Shown here one piece after another: positions 10,884 to 20,760 of a stretch of 64,000 nt of DNA (within the stretch, counting starts at the first letter, position 1; each line of letters starts with the position of its first letter). The notes beneath the pieces were generated by a model. It was not told where the DNA came from and made no database searches. It saw only the letters and a program-made list of their open reading frames with translations. Made by a program: the position numbers and the translations under genes. The stretch comes from Carpediemonas membranifera (lineage: Eukaryota; Fornicata). Location of the stretch: contig JAHDYR010000064.1 in assembly GCA_019828565.1 (NCBI GenBank), forward strand, positions 558,001 to 622,000, given 5' to 3'.

Positions 10884-13800
10884 TCACTGGGCGATGGTTT
10901 CCTCGGGAAGCTCGAGCTGGGCGACCAGCATGGGCCAGTCCTTGGCCCAGTCGTCGTTCCACTCGAACATGGACGCCAGTTGCTCCGTGATGCCGCGGAC
11001 CCCGGAAACGGTGTTGGACGCGAAGGAACGGAGTGCGTTTTCGGAGAACGGGACGATCGCGTCGTACAGGCTCAGCTCTGGCAGCTCTGGCTTGAACTCG
11101 ACGGGGTCCTGGTCGGGGAGCCACGACGGAACCGCCGCGGCCTCCTCGACGGACTGAACCACGGTCTCGGGCAAGGTCATCGGGGCCAGGGCCAGGTTGT
11201 GGCCTTCCTCGACCGGGATCTGGCTGTACAGTGCGGCGACTCGCTGTAACACCGCCCCGAGGTGGCCGAGGCCGGTCGTCGTCGCAACCACGAACTCGGT
11301 CACGACGTCGATCCACAGCTGCGTGACCTTAGCGGTGAAGTCCGTCTGAGAGGCCCGCTCAGCCTCGTCGACCTTCTTGAGCATCGCCTGGCCCGACCGG
11401 ATGCGGAGGCTCGGCCGCAGACTTCCCCTCGCAATGTTACGGGCCTCTCGCCGGTCGTTCACCAACTCGGAAAGCTCAGCAGACCTCCGCTCGACCTGCT
11501 CTGTGTAATTCTCGGTCGCATGGGCGACGACGGCGTCGACGATGGCTCCTACGGCCTGCTGGACGGACGTCAGCACGGGGTCCTGAGCCTCCTGCACCTG
11601 CTCGGCGGTGACCTTGATGCACTCGTCAACACTGGTGTTGAGCGATGCTATCCACGCATCGATGCCGGCCTTGATAGAGTCGGCCCCGGTCACCCCGCCC
11701 AGCTGGTCGTGCACACGGTCATTAAACTGCGCCAACCGACCGGCGACGTCGTCCTTCAGGGACCCGCCAACCGTGGGCACGAGGCTCGCGAGCTTGACGT
11801 GCGGCTGTTCAAGTGCATCGGCGACGGCATCGGCGAGGTCCTGCGCCACCGCGTTGTCTGTCACAGTCCCCGTCCACATCCCCGCCCGCACCCCGGCCTG
11901 CCTCACCGCCCCGAGCGCCGCGATCGCCCGCTCGACCCACCGCACACACTCGGCGGGGGTCGATGGCGCAGCGACGTCGGCGACCTTCGCGGCCATCTCC
12001 TGGGCGTCGTCCGTCGTGCCCCGGATGAGGGCAGACGCAGCCCTGTCGGCCCGCTGCCGGTGTCGCTCGAGGTTGTCCCGGGCCGTGAGCACTGCCGTCC
12101 TCCTCTCAAACCTCTCCTCGAGGGCCTTGGCACTTCCATGCGCTATCCTGAGCACCTCCGCGACCCACGCCGTGGTGGAGATGTCGACGTCGAGCTGCTG
12201 CATGAGCGCGCGCTCCTCGATGCGGTCGCACCCGCTGTTGAGCCCCAGGGGGTCGGACTCCACCGTGAACTCGGCCAGAGTCGTCTTGAGCTGCTTGTGG
12301 TGCGTCTGTATCGTTTTCACCCGCACTGTCGCCCCTGCAACAATCCGGGCCCGCAGCTCTGCCAGCGCCTTCGTCATCGGGCCGGCGATGTGCCTGTTGA
12401 GGTTTCGTACGGCCGCGCCAGCCTCTGGTGCTGTCTTCGCCTTCTTGCACTGCCGCTTGGCCGTCTTGAACGCCTTGACGTAGGCCGCAATGATGACGGG
12501 CAGGTCGGTCCCGGCCCGGGACTTCACGTCGCTCTCCAGCAGCCGCAGAAGCGTCAGGTCCTCAAGCTCCTCGACCGTCTGTCGGCCCCTCGTGTCCCGC
12601 GTGTTGAGTCTGAAGTCGGTCGCCATCTCAGCCGTGATGCGGGCCGTCTGGGCCAGTGCACGCGACACATGGGCCCTTCTGCGGGCGAGGTAGCCTCTAC
12701 TGGCCGCGGGTATGGCCTGGCTGAGTCTGACGCGCTCTGGGACGAGCGTCCTGAGCCTGTGCACGAGCTCGGTGTCGAGGGACGCGTTGACGTGGCTGAC
12801 CATGGCGCGGGCCTGCTGCTTGCGGTCCTCATACTCGGTCTCAAGGGACGAGGCCAGACACCCGAGCAGGCCCATCATCAGCGGGACCAGCTCAAGCTTG
12901 AGGACGTGCAGTCTGATGTGCAGCGGCTGGTTCGTCATCGGCTCGAAGATCAGGATGTCCTCCGGGTTTGACGCCACGCTCTCGGCTACGTCCTCGTCGA
13001 AGTCGTCCAGGCGGGCAGCATACGCCTCCGCGGTAACGCCCATCCGAGCCCTGGTGGCGTCCTCGTTTTCCTCCCGCTCGACGGCGTTGCCCCCGTCGCC
13101 TTCAGCCCCGTCCACGGCACTGTCACCCTCAGGCTGGTCGGCGTCTGTGAGCTTGGGGTCTGTCTCCCATTCAATGTTCGGCGGCGAGGCGGTAAACTGC
13201 GCGAAGAGGTCCTCGACAGTCCTGTACAGCATGAGGTTGACTGCCCCGCCCTGCACGCGGTCGACCGGGTCGCTCATGCGGAGCTCCTCGTCGGTCATCT
13301 CCTCGAACGGCTTGTCGCCATCCTCCTCCCCTTCGTCCGACGCCGGCTTCGACCGGGGGACATGGAAGGGCAGGGACTCGACGACGGCCACCCGGGTCGG
13401 CCGGATGATGCGGGCCGCGCCCTGGGCCATGCACCGCTCGATGTCGGGCAGGAAGCGCCGGCCAAGGTCGGTGATCTCGTCGTAGAAGTCGCGGTGCAGC
13501 TTCTCGAGGTCGTCGAGGAGGGCCCGGCCGCGGCCCTCGAGTCCGTCGACGTCGTCCTCGTCCTTGAGGCTGGCGAACTCGGCCTCGACCAGCTCCAACT
13601 GGGCCTTCAGGGCGCCCTCGTTCTTACGATGCTGGATGCCAGCGGTCGTCACGGCTTCCTGGAAGGCGTGCTCGATATCATCCAGCTCGCAGACCATGGC
13701 GTGGCACTCACGGTCGACGTCCCTGAGGATGGCTTCGAGCAGGTCCGTCGCCCCCTCCGCGTGTGCGAGGTCTGTCTCGGCCGTGCGGAACACGTGGTCC

Positions 13801-14891
13801 CGGATCTGCTCCATGTGACGGCGCCACTCGTTGAACGGCGGGTCGACCATCGTCCGGACCTCCTCGACGACCTTCTCGTCCTCTGTGATGAAACCGACCT
13901 CCGTAATGCGGCTCACCAGCGTCTCCCGCTCCCTTGCCATCTTCCCGACCTCCGTCGCCTCCACACCGGGCGTCTCGGCCGTGCCGATGTCCGCGCGGCA
14001 CAGCTGGACCTCCTTTTTGAGGAGGGCGTGTCTCTCGCGGACCTCCTCGATGACGTCGTTCTGAGGTATGAAGCTCGTGCTCTCCCGCAGCACCGACTCG
14101 AAGTTGCGGAGGATTTCGTTCCTCTTCTCAACGATGTCCTTGGTCTTGCTGGCCATGGCGCTGTACCGGAACGTCAGAGGCGGCGGCCATAGCTGCTCGC
14201 GGCACCGGCACTGGTCCGCGAACGTGTCGACCAGCTGACGGTGCCGGGCCTCCATCCAGCAGTGGTAGATCGTGTCGTACTTCTCGCGGTACTCCTTCTC
14301 GACGGCCTCCTGCTCAACTTTGAGTGTCTGCTCCACCTCCTCGAGGCCGTCCAGTGCCTCCTTCAACGCTGCCTTGGCCTTGTGGACGATGGGTGCAACG
14401 ATATCCCGCTCAATGGGCTCACGCAGCATGTGCGCGATGTCGTCGAGCCTGTTGGCGAGAGACTGCCCTGACTGTTCGAAGTCCTGGATGCTGACGGCAA
14501 CAACGTCGCGGAGGGCAGCGACATGCTCGGCCACGCCCATCGCCCGCTCCTCGATCCAGGCCTCCAGGTTGGTCTTGGTGACGGCCATGTCGCCAGGTGA
14601 CAGGAAAGGGAGGGCATCGGGCTGGAGCCGAAGGAATATATCGGCAACGGCCGCTTTGCCCTCCTCGATGTACTCCGCGAAGGACTCGTTCTCCTCCTTA
14701 GACACAGCATGGAAGTGGTCCATGCGCCTTGTGTAGAAGTCGTCGAATTCGACGAGTGCAGCATCATGATCCTTCTTTCGCGTCAACTGCATCTGTTTCA
14801 TCCGCGCAAAGCCCGTGCTGGACTGTTGAATGCGTATATTCCTGCTGAGGTCTTGCGATTCCTCGTCGATGTGCAAGGGCTCTTCGCTCAT
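10884..14891 (-). CDS. Large coiled-coil protein, possibly CCDC180-like
   Basis: A single exon of 1335 residues, almost entirely alpha-helical and coiled coil. The start is the ATG of MSEEPLHIDEESQD; the open frame upstream begins at TTG and would overlap the stop codon of the next gene. The N-terminal 450 residues form long helices with regular heptads (VEFDDFYTRRMDHFHAVSKE, then LEEVEQTLKVEQEAVEKEY). An acidic, low-complexity linker lies at about 600 to 650, and more helices follow to the end. The pattern resembles CCDC180 (DUF4455/DUF4456), an axonemal coiled-coil protein, but I base this on general appearance, so a different cytoskeletal protein is possible. Its neighbours are a kinesin-3 and tRNA transglycosylase. 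Confidence 0.8.
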   Translation of the reverse strand: MSEEPLHIDEESQDLSRNIRIQQSSTGFARMKQMQLTRKKDHDAALVEFDDFYTRRMDHFHAVSKEENESFAEYIEEGKAAVADIFLRLQPDALPFLSPGDMAVTKTNLEAWIEERAMGVAEHVAALRDVVAVSIQDFEQSGQSLANRLDDIAHMLREPIERDIVAPIVHKAKAALKEALDGLEEVEQTLKVEQEAVEKEYREKYDTIYHCWMEARHRQLVDTFADQCRCREQLWPPPLTFRYSAMASKTKDIVEKRNEILRNFESVLRESTSFIPQNDVIEEVRERHALLKKEVQLCRADIGTAETPGVEATEVGKMARERETLVSRITEVGFITEDEKVVEEVRTMVDPPFNEWRRHMEQIRDHVFRTAETDLAHAEGATDLLEAILRDVDRECHAMVCELDDIEHAFQEAVTTAGIQHRKNEGALKAQLELVEAEFASLKDEDDVDGLEGRGRALLDDLEKLHRDFYDEITDLGRRFLPDIERCMAQGAARIIRPTRVAVVESLPFHVPRSKPASDEGEEDGDKPFEEMTDEELRMSDPVDRVQGGAVNLMLYRTVEDLFAQFTASPPNIEWETDPKLTDADQPEGDSAVDGAEGDGGNAVEREENEDATRARMGVTAEAYAARLDDFDEDVAESVASNPEDILIFEPMTNQPLHIRLHVLKLELVPLMMGLLGCLASSLETEYEDRKQQARAMVSHVNASLDTELVHRLRTLVPERVRLSQAIPAASRGYLARRRAHVSRALAQTARITAEMATDFRLNTRDTRGRQTVEELEDLTLLRLLESDVKSRAGTDLPVIIAAYVKAFKTAKRQCKKAKTAPEAGAAVRNLNRHIAGPMTKALAELRARIVAGATVRVKTIQTHHKQLKTTLAEFTVESDPLGLNSGCDRIEERALMQQLDVDISTTAWVAEVLRIAHGSAKALEERFERRTAVLTARDNLERHRQRADRAASALIRGTTDDAQEMAAKVADVAAPSTPAECVRWVERAIAALGAVRQAGVRAGMWTGTVTDNAVAQDLADAVADALEQPHVKLASLVPTVGGSLKDDVAGRLAQFNDRVHDQLGGVTGADSIKAGIDAWIASLNTSVDECIKVTAEQVQEAQDPVLTSVQQAVGAIVDAVVAHATENYTEQVERRSAELSELVNDRREARNIARGSLRPSLRIRSGQAMLKKVDEAERASQTDFTAKVTQLWIDVVTEFVVATTTGLGHLGAVLQRVAALYSQIPVEEGHNLALAPMTLPETVVQSVEEAAAVPSWLPDQDPVEFKPELPELSLYDAIVPFSENALRSFASNTVSGVRGITEQLASMFEWNDDWAKDWPMLVAQLELPEETIAQ

Positions 14892-14943
14892 CCTCAGCTC
14901 CGTGATTTTGAAGCGTCCAGAAGTGGGACAAGATCTGTTCACT

Positions 14944-16164
14944 TTACTCAAGACTCATTCCAGCTGCCTCAACGGCGTCCCGCACCCACTGTGGCGCGCC
15001 CTCGGGGAACTGCTTTGCCATGAAGTCCCGGACGAACGCCTCTAGCCTGTGCTCGACGATCGACTGACGCAGCCCCCGCATCAGCTGGAGCTGGTAGGCC
15101 ACGTTGTGGTATGCGATAAGCTGGCCCGTCAGTGTCTCCGATACGGTGTCGTGGAGGTAGGCGCGCGTGTACGTGCGGCACACGAAGCACCGGCAGCCCT
15201 GCATCACGGGGCGGCTGTCCTCCCGGAACTGGGCAAGACGGAGATTCATCGTGCCCGTCGGCACCAGCGCCGTCCCGAACCGCCCCGTCCGAGTGGGGTA
15301 GACGCAGTCGAACATGTCGGCGCCCAGGCACACGCAAACGACAAGGTCCACGGGGTAGCCCACGCCCATCACATAGCGCGGCTTGCTCGGCGGGAGAACG
15401 TCGCAGCACTGCTTGACTGTCCGCCAAAAGTCGGCCTTGTCCTCACCCCCGGACAGCCCGCCGATGGCGTAGCCGGGGAGCTTGGCATCGCGCTCCATGA
15501 AATGTTTGAGGCTGTACTCCCGCAAGACAGGGTCTGTGCCGCCCTGAATGATGCCGAACAGGTTCTGGTTGGCGGTGTTGGTGTGGGCAGCGATGCATCG
15601 GTCGATCCACCGCACACTACGCTCGGCCGCCAGCTCGAAGCGGGCATGGTCCTTGCATGTCACGGGGACGACATCGTCGAGGGCCATCATGATGTCCGAC
15701 CCGATGGAGTTCTGGATCGCCATGGACTTCTCGGGAGTCAGGAGCAGCTCAGTGCCGTCGACGGGCGACTGGAAATGCACGCCTTCCTCAGTGAACTCGG
15801 CCAGGTCGAGCAGAGAGACCATTTGGAACCCACCACTGTCTGTCAGCAGGTTGCGGGACCACCCTTCCAGCTTGTGGAGTCCGCCAATCTCGTCGAGAAG
15901 GTCGGTACCGGGGCGGAGGTTGATGAAATACGTGTTTGCTAGAATAATAGGCGCGTTGATGGGTTCTTCTTCGAGCTCAGAAGCTGTGAGGCCTTTCACA
16001 GTGCCCTGGGTGCCCACGGGCATGAAGATCGGTGTGTCCACGACACCATGAGGCAGCGTCAGTAGTGAAGCCCGTGACAGGTGATCCTTCGCTATGCATT
16101 GGTATTCAAGCGCCTCAGACTTGCCGTGCGGCAGCTCTTCCGAGGATGTCTGCTCGGTGCTCAT
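14944..16164 (-). CDS. QTRT1: Queuine tRNA-ribosyltransferase catalytic subunit
   Basis: Exchanges guanine for queuine at the wobble position of tRNAs with GUN anticodons. The sequence shows LPHGVVDTPIFMPVGTQGTV near the N terminus and LLTDSGGFQMVSL with the general-base Asp. FDCVYPTRTGRFGTAL carries the nucleophilic Asp, and CRCFVCRTYTRAYLH with a later His forms the C-x-C-x2-C zinc site. All key residues are present. The start chosen is the ATG at 16164 (MSTEQTSSEELPHG), which leaves a short N-terminal lead as in the animal enzyme. An upstream in-frame ATG at 16290 would add 42 low-complexity residues. Eukaryotes that carry only this enzyme salvage queuine from food bacteria, which fits a bacterivore. 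The non-catalytic partner QTRT2 is not in the window. Confidence 0.95.
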   Translation of the reverse strand: MSTEQTSSEELPHGKSEALEYQCIAKDHLSRASLLTLPHGVVDTPIFMPVGTQGTVKGLTASELEEEPINAPIILANTYFINLRPGTDLLDEIGGLHKLEGWSRNLLTDSGGFQMVSLLDLAEFTEEGVHFQSPVDGTELLLTPEKSMAIQNSIGSDIMMALDDVVPVTCKDHARFELAAERSVRWIDRCIAAHTNTANQNLFGIIQGGTDPVLREYSLKHFMERDAKLPGYAIGGLSGGEDKADFWRTVKQCCDVLPPSKPRYVMGVGYPVDLVVCVCLGADMFDCVYPTRTGRFGTALVPTGTMNLRLAQFREDSRPVMQGCRCFVCRTYTRAYLHDTVSETLTGQLIAYHNVAYQLQLMRGLRQSIVEHRLEAFVRDFMAKQFPEGAPQWVRDAVEAAGMSLE

Positions 16165-16439
16165 CGTCGCTTCAGTCGCAGAGTCAAGCAAGATTAGGCC
16201 GGAGCTGGGCATGGAAGCGCGTGCACTGGTGCTCAGGTAGGGCAGCCAGCCCCGTTTTGTCGGATTTGCATGTTTTGCCGGATTTGCCATGCACTGACGC
16301 TGGGGCTGTCGCCCTGGCCTCTTGGTGGTGACTGAATACGCGACAGAGCTCCAGTGTGGGAAACGAACGGTTTATAACAGAGTAAGGTAAATATCCTGTG
16401 GCCTTCAGCCCCTGTCCGTGGAGGTAGCCGAACAAGCTG

Positions 16440-17749
16440 TCAGTTCGGTGCCGGCCCGGGAGGCGGCACAGGCCTAGCTGGTCTGCGGGGCGGCGCTGCT
16501 GCTGCAGGCGGTGCTGTGGGTGGCAAGGGGGGTTTCGTCACGGTGGCCCGGCCCAAGGACCTGAACGTCCGGCCGAACTGGGGCCGGCCCGCGGCGTCGG
16601 TCAATGGCTCCAGGTTCCGGGGCGGTGTGGGTGTAACAGACAGCCGGGCGGGGGTCCAGAAGCCCGGCGACGACGTCTGCGGGGGCACAGAGGTCGGTCG
16701 GACGATGTTCTCCGTCGTCCGGCTGTTCTCGTCGTTAATCGGTAGACTGACGCCGCCAGTGATAGAGTCGATCGCACGGTGCAGCTTATCGAGCGCCTCG
16801 CGGTACGGGGCTGGGAGTGAGTCGAGACCCGGGGCGACGTGGATAAGGCCCGAGGCCAGTGCCGTGGCGGCTAGTGCAACCAACCCCCGGTTCTCGCCCC
16901 CAAGCACTGCCTGCGCGAGGCTGAACACGGCGGCGTGAGCGGGCGTCGAAGTCGACCTCGCGTCCGACCGGAAGGCGTGGGTGATAGACAGCACGCCCGC
17001 AGCCGTGCCCTGGCGGGTGGAAGTGAGTACGGTGGACTTCGTCGCCGTGGCGGGGATGGTCACAGTGGTGTCGAACGGGAATGCCGCGGCGACCGCCTTG
17101 AACGTGCCCGGCGGGATGGCGTCAGTCGACTCGAATAGCGCGTTTGACCTTCCGTCTGCCCCGATAAGCGCTATTCGGCAGCCCAGATACCCTGGGAGCT
17201 GCGCGACGTGGTAGTTGTAGCCGATGGGCTCAGTCGCCCGCACTATCGCCGCTAGCTTGGGCTGGAACGACAGATAGGGTGAGTCGGGCGTGTCATTACA
17301 GCTGGGATCGATCTCCTGCGTGGCAGAGTGGACGGTGTAGCTGGACATGGACAGATGAAGGTCGGACCGCAGGGCAGAGAGATTTGCCGACAGTGACACG
17401 CGGGTCTCTGTCAGGAATCGGGCGAGTATCATCGCCACTGTCTGTGTGAGGTGCGTGTAATGGGTACGAACAAGCCAGGGGGCAAAGGCCTTGGGGACGG
17501 GCTTCGTGGCGAGGACACAAATAACGTCCTGCTCAAGAATGCAGAAGCAGTCGGTCTTCATAAACTGTAAACATGCGTGGGAACTGAATAAAGGGGCTTA
17601 GGGGTCTCATACGTGTTGAAAAACTGGAGTGTGGTGGAAACGAACATTCCGAGAGCTTCGGAATTGAGCTCGGGCTCGCTGGTACTGTAGTGTACCAGCA
17701 ATTGCCCGGCTTCACTAAATATGAATACGCCGAGCGTTTCTGCCCTCAT
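16440..17749 (-). CDS. Possible longin-type trafficking protein with proline-rich tail
   Basis: Two exons (17613..17749 and 16440..17583) and a 29-base intron (17584..17612, GTATGA to TTTATTCAG) give 426 residues. Splicing fuses an N terminus reading LGVFIFSEAGQLLVHYS to QFMKTDCFCILEQDVICV, which looks like one alternating beta-sheet domain of about 130 residues. The pattern of a strand, a turn with G-Q, another strand, then a long helix (VRTHYTHLTQTVAMILARFL) suggests a longin or MON1/Fuzzy-like fold, but I cannot name a family. The last 110 residues are rich in P, A, T and R and probably disordered. The unspliced frames end in stops at the junction, which supports the intron. Confidence 0.7.
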
Positions 17750-17913
17750 ACATATGAGTTCCAGGAGGCAACGATTGATAAGAATTTGCAGGATAAGACA
17801 CACCCGTTTCGCGTTACTCGCTGCTCCGCTCCTGGGCTCCAGGCTCGCTCGAGCCGCTGACAGTGTTGGACCGGTGGGACCGGTTACGTAATTCATAATG
17901 CACATGCATAAAG

Positions 17914-17933
17914 TCAGTGCTTGTATACATAAA
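17914..17933 (+). repeat. Dispersed motif, copy 1 (TCAGTGCTTGTATACATA)
   Basis: This 18-base core matches 18431..18448 exactly and 30003..30020 with one change. The flanks differ from the other copies except for a following AAAT. No coding frame spans it. Confidence 0.6.
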
Positions 17934-18416
17934 TCGCTGTTATTCACCACATCGGACAGCAACTGGCTCGCCAAAGTCGGCCGGAGTCATTCTCCCTGAA
18001 GGAAGCACGACATGCCCTGGCGATGTCATTGATGAGTTGGATTGGAGAAAGCCTCTACCAGGCCCGAACAGCGAACCACAGACGCCTGCCCAGGACCGCA
18101 CCTTTTCAAAACTCCTTCTTTACTCGCAAAGCCTGCCGGCCTGCGTCTGCCCAAGCAAGGCAAGGGAGCACAGGTGGGCGTCGGTTAGGGGAAATTAAAC
18201 GATGGTTCGGGTTGCAAGTGACTGTTGCACAAATCTGCAACCAAGTCTCCGCTCCCTGGCAGGTTCCCGCTCCGAACGCGACCGAAGTGCCCGAAGTACC
18301 CAGCGGATCGGCGCGAACTATTTTACCTGCCTCCCTGGAGGGGGTCGCGAACGGGGACGCCGATCGGCCTTCCCTTGGTGACATCCTCCCGGAGGAATGG
18401 TTGGCCCCGGCCAGCC

Positions 18417-18448
18417 GCATCTGATATGCATCAGTGCTTGTATACATA
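18417..18448 (+). repeat. Dispersed motif, copy 2, extended
   Basis: Besides the core TCAGTGCTTGTATACATA it shares an upstream ATCTGATATG with the copy at 29990, so the conserved unit is about 30 bases. It sits about 50 bases beyond the stop codon of the RING protein gene, read on the opposite strand. Confidence 0.6.
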
Positions 18449-18499
18449 CATATATATAAATCGATAAGGCACAGGTTTATGTCTAACGCGCCCTAGTCA

Positions 18500-19960
18500 T
18501 CAGCTGGAGGAGTCCAGTTCCCGCTGCCGGGCGCATATATTATGGGCGGCCTCCATGTACGCTGACCTAAGCCCCTCACTGTCCATGCCGCCCGCGGTAG
18601 GGACCACGAGGGGCACCCACAGGACCTGGCTGCCGGGCATCGCAGACAGCAACACGGGGCGGCCGTCGATGTCCTCGCTGACGACGACGGGCCCTTGCGG
18701 CTCTGCCTCGTCCTCGGGCTGTGTCTGGCCGTGGGGCTCCTCGTGGGACTCCTCTGGCTGCTCGTCGTCCTGCTGCTCGTCAATATCCTGCTGCATCATC
18801 GCAGCCCTCGGCTGCCCCCCGCTCTCGGCCGACACGTGGGAGTAGTCCGCCCTACACACGGGACACGCCGCAGACCTGGCTGCCCACGACCGGAGGCACC
18901 CACCGTGCAGGATATGGCCGCACGGGAGTTGGATCGGGGTCGAGTCTCCCATGGCGCCGTGGACGACGGCCTCGTAGCATATGGTGCACGTGGTGTCCTC
19001 CAGGGCCTCCGGGGTCGGGGGAGGGAAGGAGGAGAAGAGGCGCAGGACGCGGCGGAACCGGTCGAACTCGCTGAAGGACCGGAGCAGGCCTGCCGCGACT
19101 GAGTAGAGGCGGGGCGCCGTGAAGTAGAGAACGAAGGGCAGGCTGACACGGGCAAAGCCGCTCCGCTGGATGAGGATCGGCTGGGCGATCAGGAGGACGA
19201 CCTGGGCGGTCAGGGAGAGCGTGGACGTCAGCAGACCGGTGAGGAGCAGGGTCTCGCTGCGGGCGCCCCTCAATCTGAGGATGGCCCAGACGCCGAGGCG
19301 GCAAAGGGACAGAACGAGCACGACGGTCGACCCGAGCGTCTCGATGGCGGCGTACTCGAACATGAGGTCGACCTTGGCCAGAGAGTGGAAGAAGGCCACC
19401 ACACCGAGGGCCATGGCGAAGAAGGTGACGAGATTCAAGGCACAGTGGAGTGCGAACTGGGCGTTCGGCTTAGCCGAGTTGAGGAAGAGGTTGTTCACAC
19501 GGTGCACGGGGATCACCTGGTACGCGAATGTGACGTCCTTCAGGGTCATGGCGAGTGCCAGGGCGAAGGGCTGCGGCATGCGGTACTGGCCGAACAGCAT
19601 GATCGCCTGGTTGTCGACGTAATATTTCAGCAAGGAAGGAATGAAGTGAGAATAGAGGCCCTCTACCCGCTCCGCGGTCTCGATGGGGCCGACGAGAGCC
19701 ATGCAGACGAACTCGTACACGATCTCCACAAAGCACGCTAGCACGACTGGAAGCAGTGTGGGCGTGATGGCGTCCTCTTCAACCAGGTACTTACAGACCA
19801 TGAACGCCGCTGATGGCTGCCCGCTGTGGTGTCTGTAAGCCTTGACAGCAATCAGAGCGATGTACCCGCAGCTGGACAATAGGATCGCAAGCATCCATGC
19901 ACTTGTTCGCCAGCTTTCCCGGAGCCCAAACAGCGAGCTGAGACGTCTCACTGTGAGCAT
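18500..19960 (-). CDS. Multi-pass membrane RING-H2 E3 ubiquitin ligase (HRD1-like architecture)
   Basis: 486 residues, single exon. The start is the ATG of MLTVRRLSSLFG; one codon further upstream is TTG. About six hydrophobic segments fill residues 20 to 290 (for example MLAILLSSCGYIALIAV and LLTSTLSLTAQVVLLIAQPI). A RING-H2 finger follows at 325 to 369: CTIC, then LPCGHILHGGCLRSW and CPVC, with all eight zinc ligands (C3H2C3). The tail is rich in Q, D, E and P, then ends in a short conserved-looking segment. Several N-terminal membrane spans followed by a cytosolic RING-H2 is the HRD1/gp78 layout of ER-associated degradation ligases. That role is inference, though NPL4, its usual pathway partner, is also encoded in this window. 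Confidence 0.85.
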   Translation of the reverse strand: MLTVRRLSSLFGLRESWRTSAWMLAILLSSCGYIALIAVKAYRHHSGQPSAAFMVCKYLVEEDAITPTLLPVVLACFVEIVYEFVCMALVGPIETAERVEGLYSHFIPSLLKYYVDNQAIMLFGQYRMPQPFALALAMTLKDVTFAYQVIPVHRVNNLFLNSAKPNAQFALHCALNLVTFFAMALGVVAFFHSLAKVDLMFEYAAIETLGSTVVLVLSLCRLGVWAILRLRGARSETLLLTGLLTSTLSLTAQVVLLIAQPILIQRSGFARVSLPFVLYFTAPRLYSVAAGLLRSFSEFDRFRRVLRLFSSFPPPTPEALEDTTCTICYEAVVHGAMGDSTPIQLPCGHILHGGCLRSWAARSAACPVCRADYSHVSAESGGQPRAAMMQQDIDEQQDDEQPEESHEEPHGQTQPEDEAEPQGPVVVSEDIDGRPVLLSAMPGSQVLWVPLVVPTAGGMDSEGLRSAYMEAAHNICARQRELDSSS

Positions 19961-20418
19961 CAATTTGCCTCCTGTTTTGTCGTGTGCAGTTTTGCCACGG
20001 CCTCACGCCTTCGGGTCAGAAGCTGTCCCTAACCGGCTGTCGGTTGTGCCATGGTTCAGCTGGTGTCCTTTGCCTGGTCACGCTGCATGCCATCATTGTT
20101 CGATCCGGCACATCAAGTCCATCCTTCTTCTGACGTAGACGTGGCTGCAGCCGGCCTTGGTCATCAGCCGGCATGTTTGGCAGACCGTATAGGGGGACGT
20201 CTAAATCACGCCAATCGGATGCAGGCGGCAAATAGGTCGCACAATGCCACCATCGTGTACCATCGTGTACCATCGTGTTGGACTTATGGCAGGAATGGCC
20301 TGGAATGGCACGACGGCAGACCTTTGGCGGCAATGACCCAAGTTTTCTCCCTCACCAGTAACTGCAGACAGACAAAAAAGGAAAAGGTACCGGTTTAGTG
20401 CATGCATAATCGTTCAAC
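19961..20418. other. Intergenic region with decamer tandem repeat
   Basis: Between the RING gene and the microprotein gene. It holds three perfect copies of ACCATCGTGT (20249..20278). The open frames across it on both strands have no domain and I do not call them. Confidence 0.5.
20249..20278 (+). repeat. Three perfect tandem copies of a 10-base unit
   Basis: The unit ACCATCGTGT is repeated three times without change. It lies in non-coding DNA. Confidence 0.85.
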
Positions 20419-20599
20419 TTAGAATCCCATCTTCTTTCCGAGCTTAGCGCCCTTGTTGGCCAGCTTGGCGGCCTTGTACTGGATAAAAAGGTATATATGA
20501 ACTACAAACTGCCTTCTTGCCGTCCTTGATTGAACCATTCTTGAGGGTGATCTTAATCACCTTCACAGCGATCTTAATCTTCATGGCAGTCATGCCCAT
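20419..20599 (-). CDS. Small basic lysine-rich protein of 49 residues, spliced
   Basis: Exon 1 (20510..20599) and exon 2 (20419..20478) flank a typical 31-base intron (20479..20509, GTTTGT to TTTTATCCAG). The product is 49 residues, about a third of them lysine. It starts MGMTAMKIKIAVKVIKITLK, a possible beta hairpin or amphipathic strand, and ends YKAAKLANKGAKLGKKMGF, an amphipathic helix. Codon choice resembles the ribosomal protein genes in this window. I do not recognise a family; a ribosome-associated or nucleic-acid-binding peptide would fit the charge. Both the exact splice signals and the frame continuity argue that it is real. Confidence 0.6.
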
Positions 20600-20760
20600 T
20601 GTGGATATTTGCGTGGTTGTATCGTCTCGACTTCAGCGGAGTCGATGCCTGCGCCTGAGTAAGCCAAAGATAGAAGGATCGCGTTGACCCGTGCAGTGTG
20701 AGCTTTCAAGACATGATGGAAAGCCGTCTCTCCGCATTGCACCGCCTGACATGACCGACA

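Larger units (their letters stand above)
17750..18499. other. 750-base intergenic region with a repeated motif
   Basis: Open frames on both strands (for example plus strand 18023..18424) overlap each other, have no domain and no splice signals, and I do not call them. Two copies of an AT-rich motif, TCAGTGCTTGTATACATA, lie at 17914 and 18431 and are listed separately. Confidence 0.5.

Noticed and set aside
11262-12971. Plus-strand frame of 569 codons
   Set aside because: Antisense of the long coiled-coil gene; no domain and skewed composition.
18023-18424. Plus-strand frame of 133 codons between two minus-strand genes
   Set aside because: Overlapped by equally long frames in other phases, no domain, no promoter motif and no splice sites.
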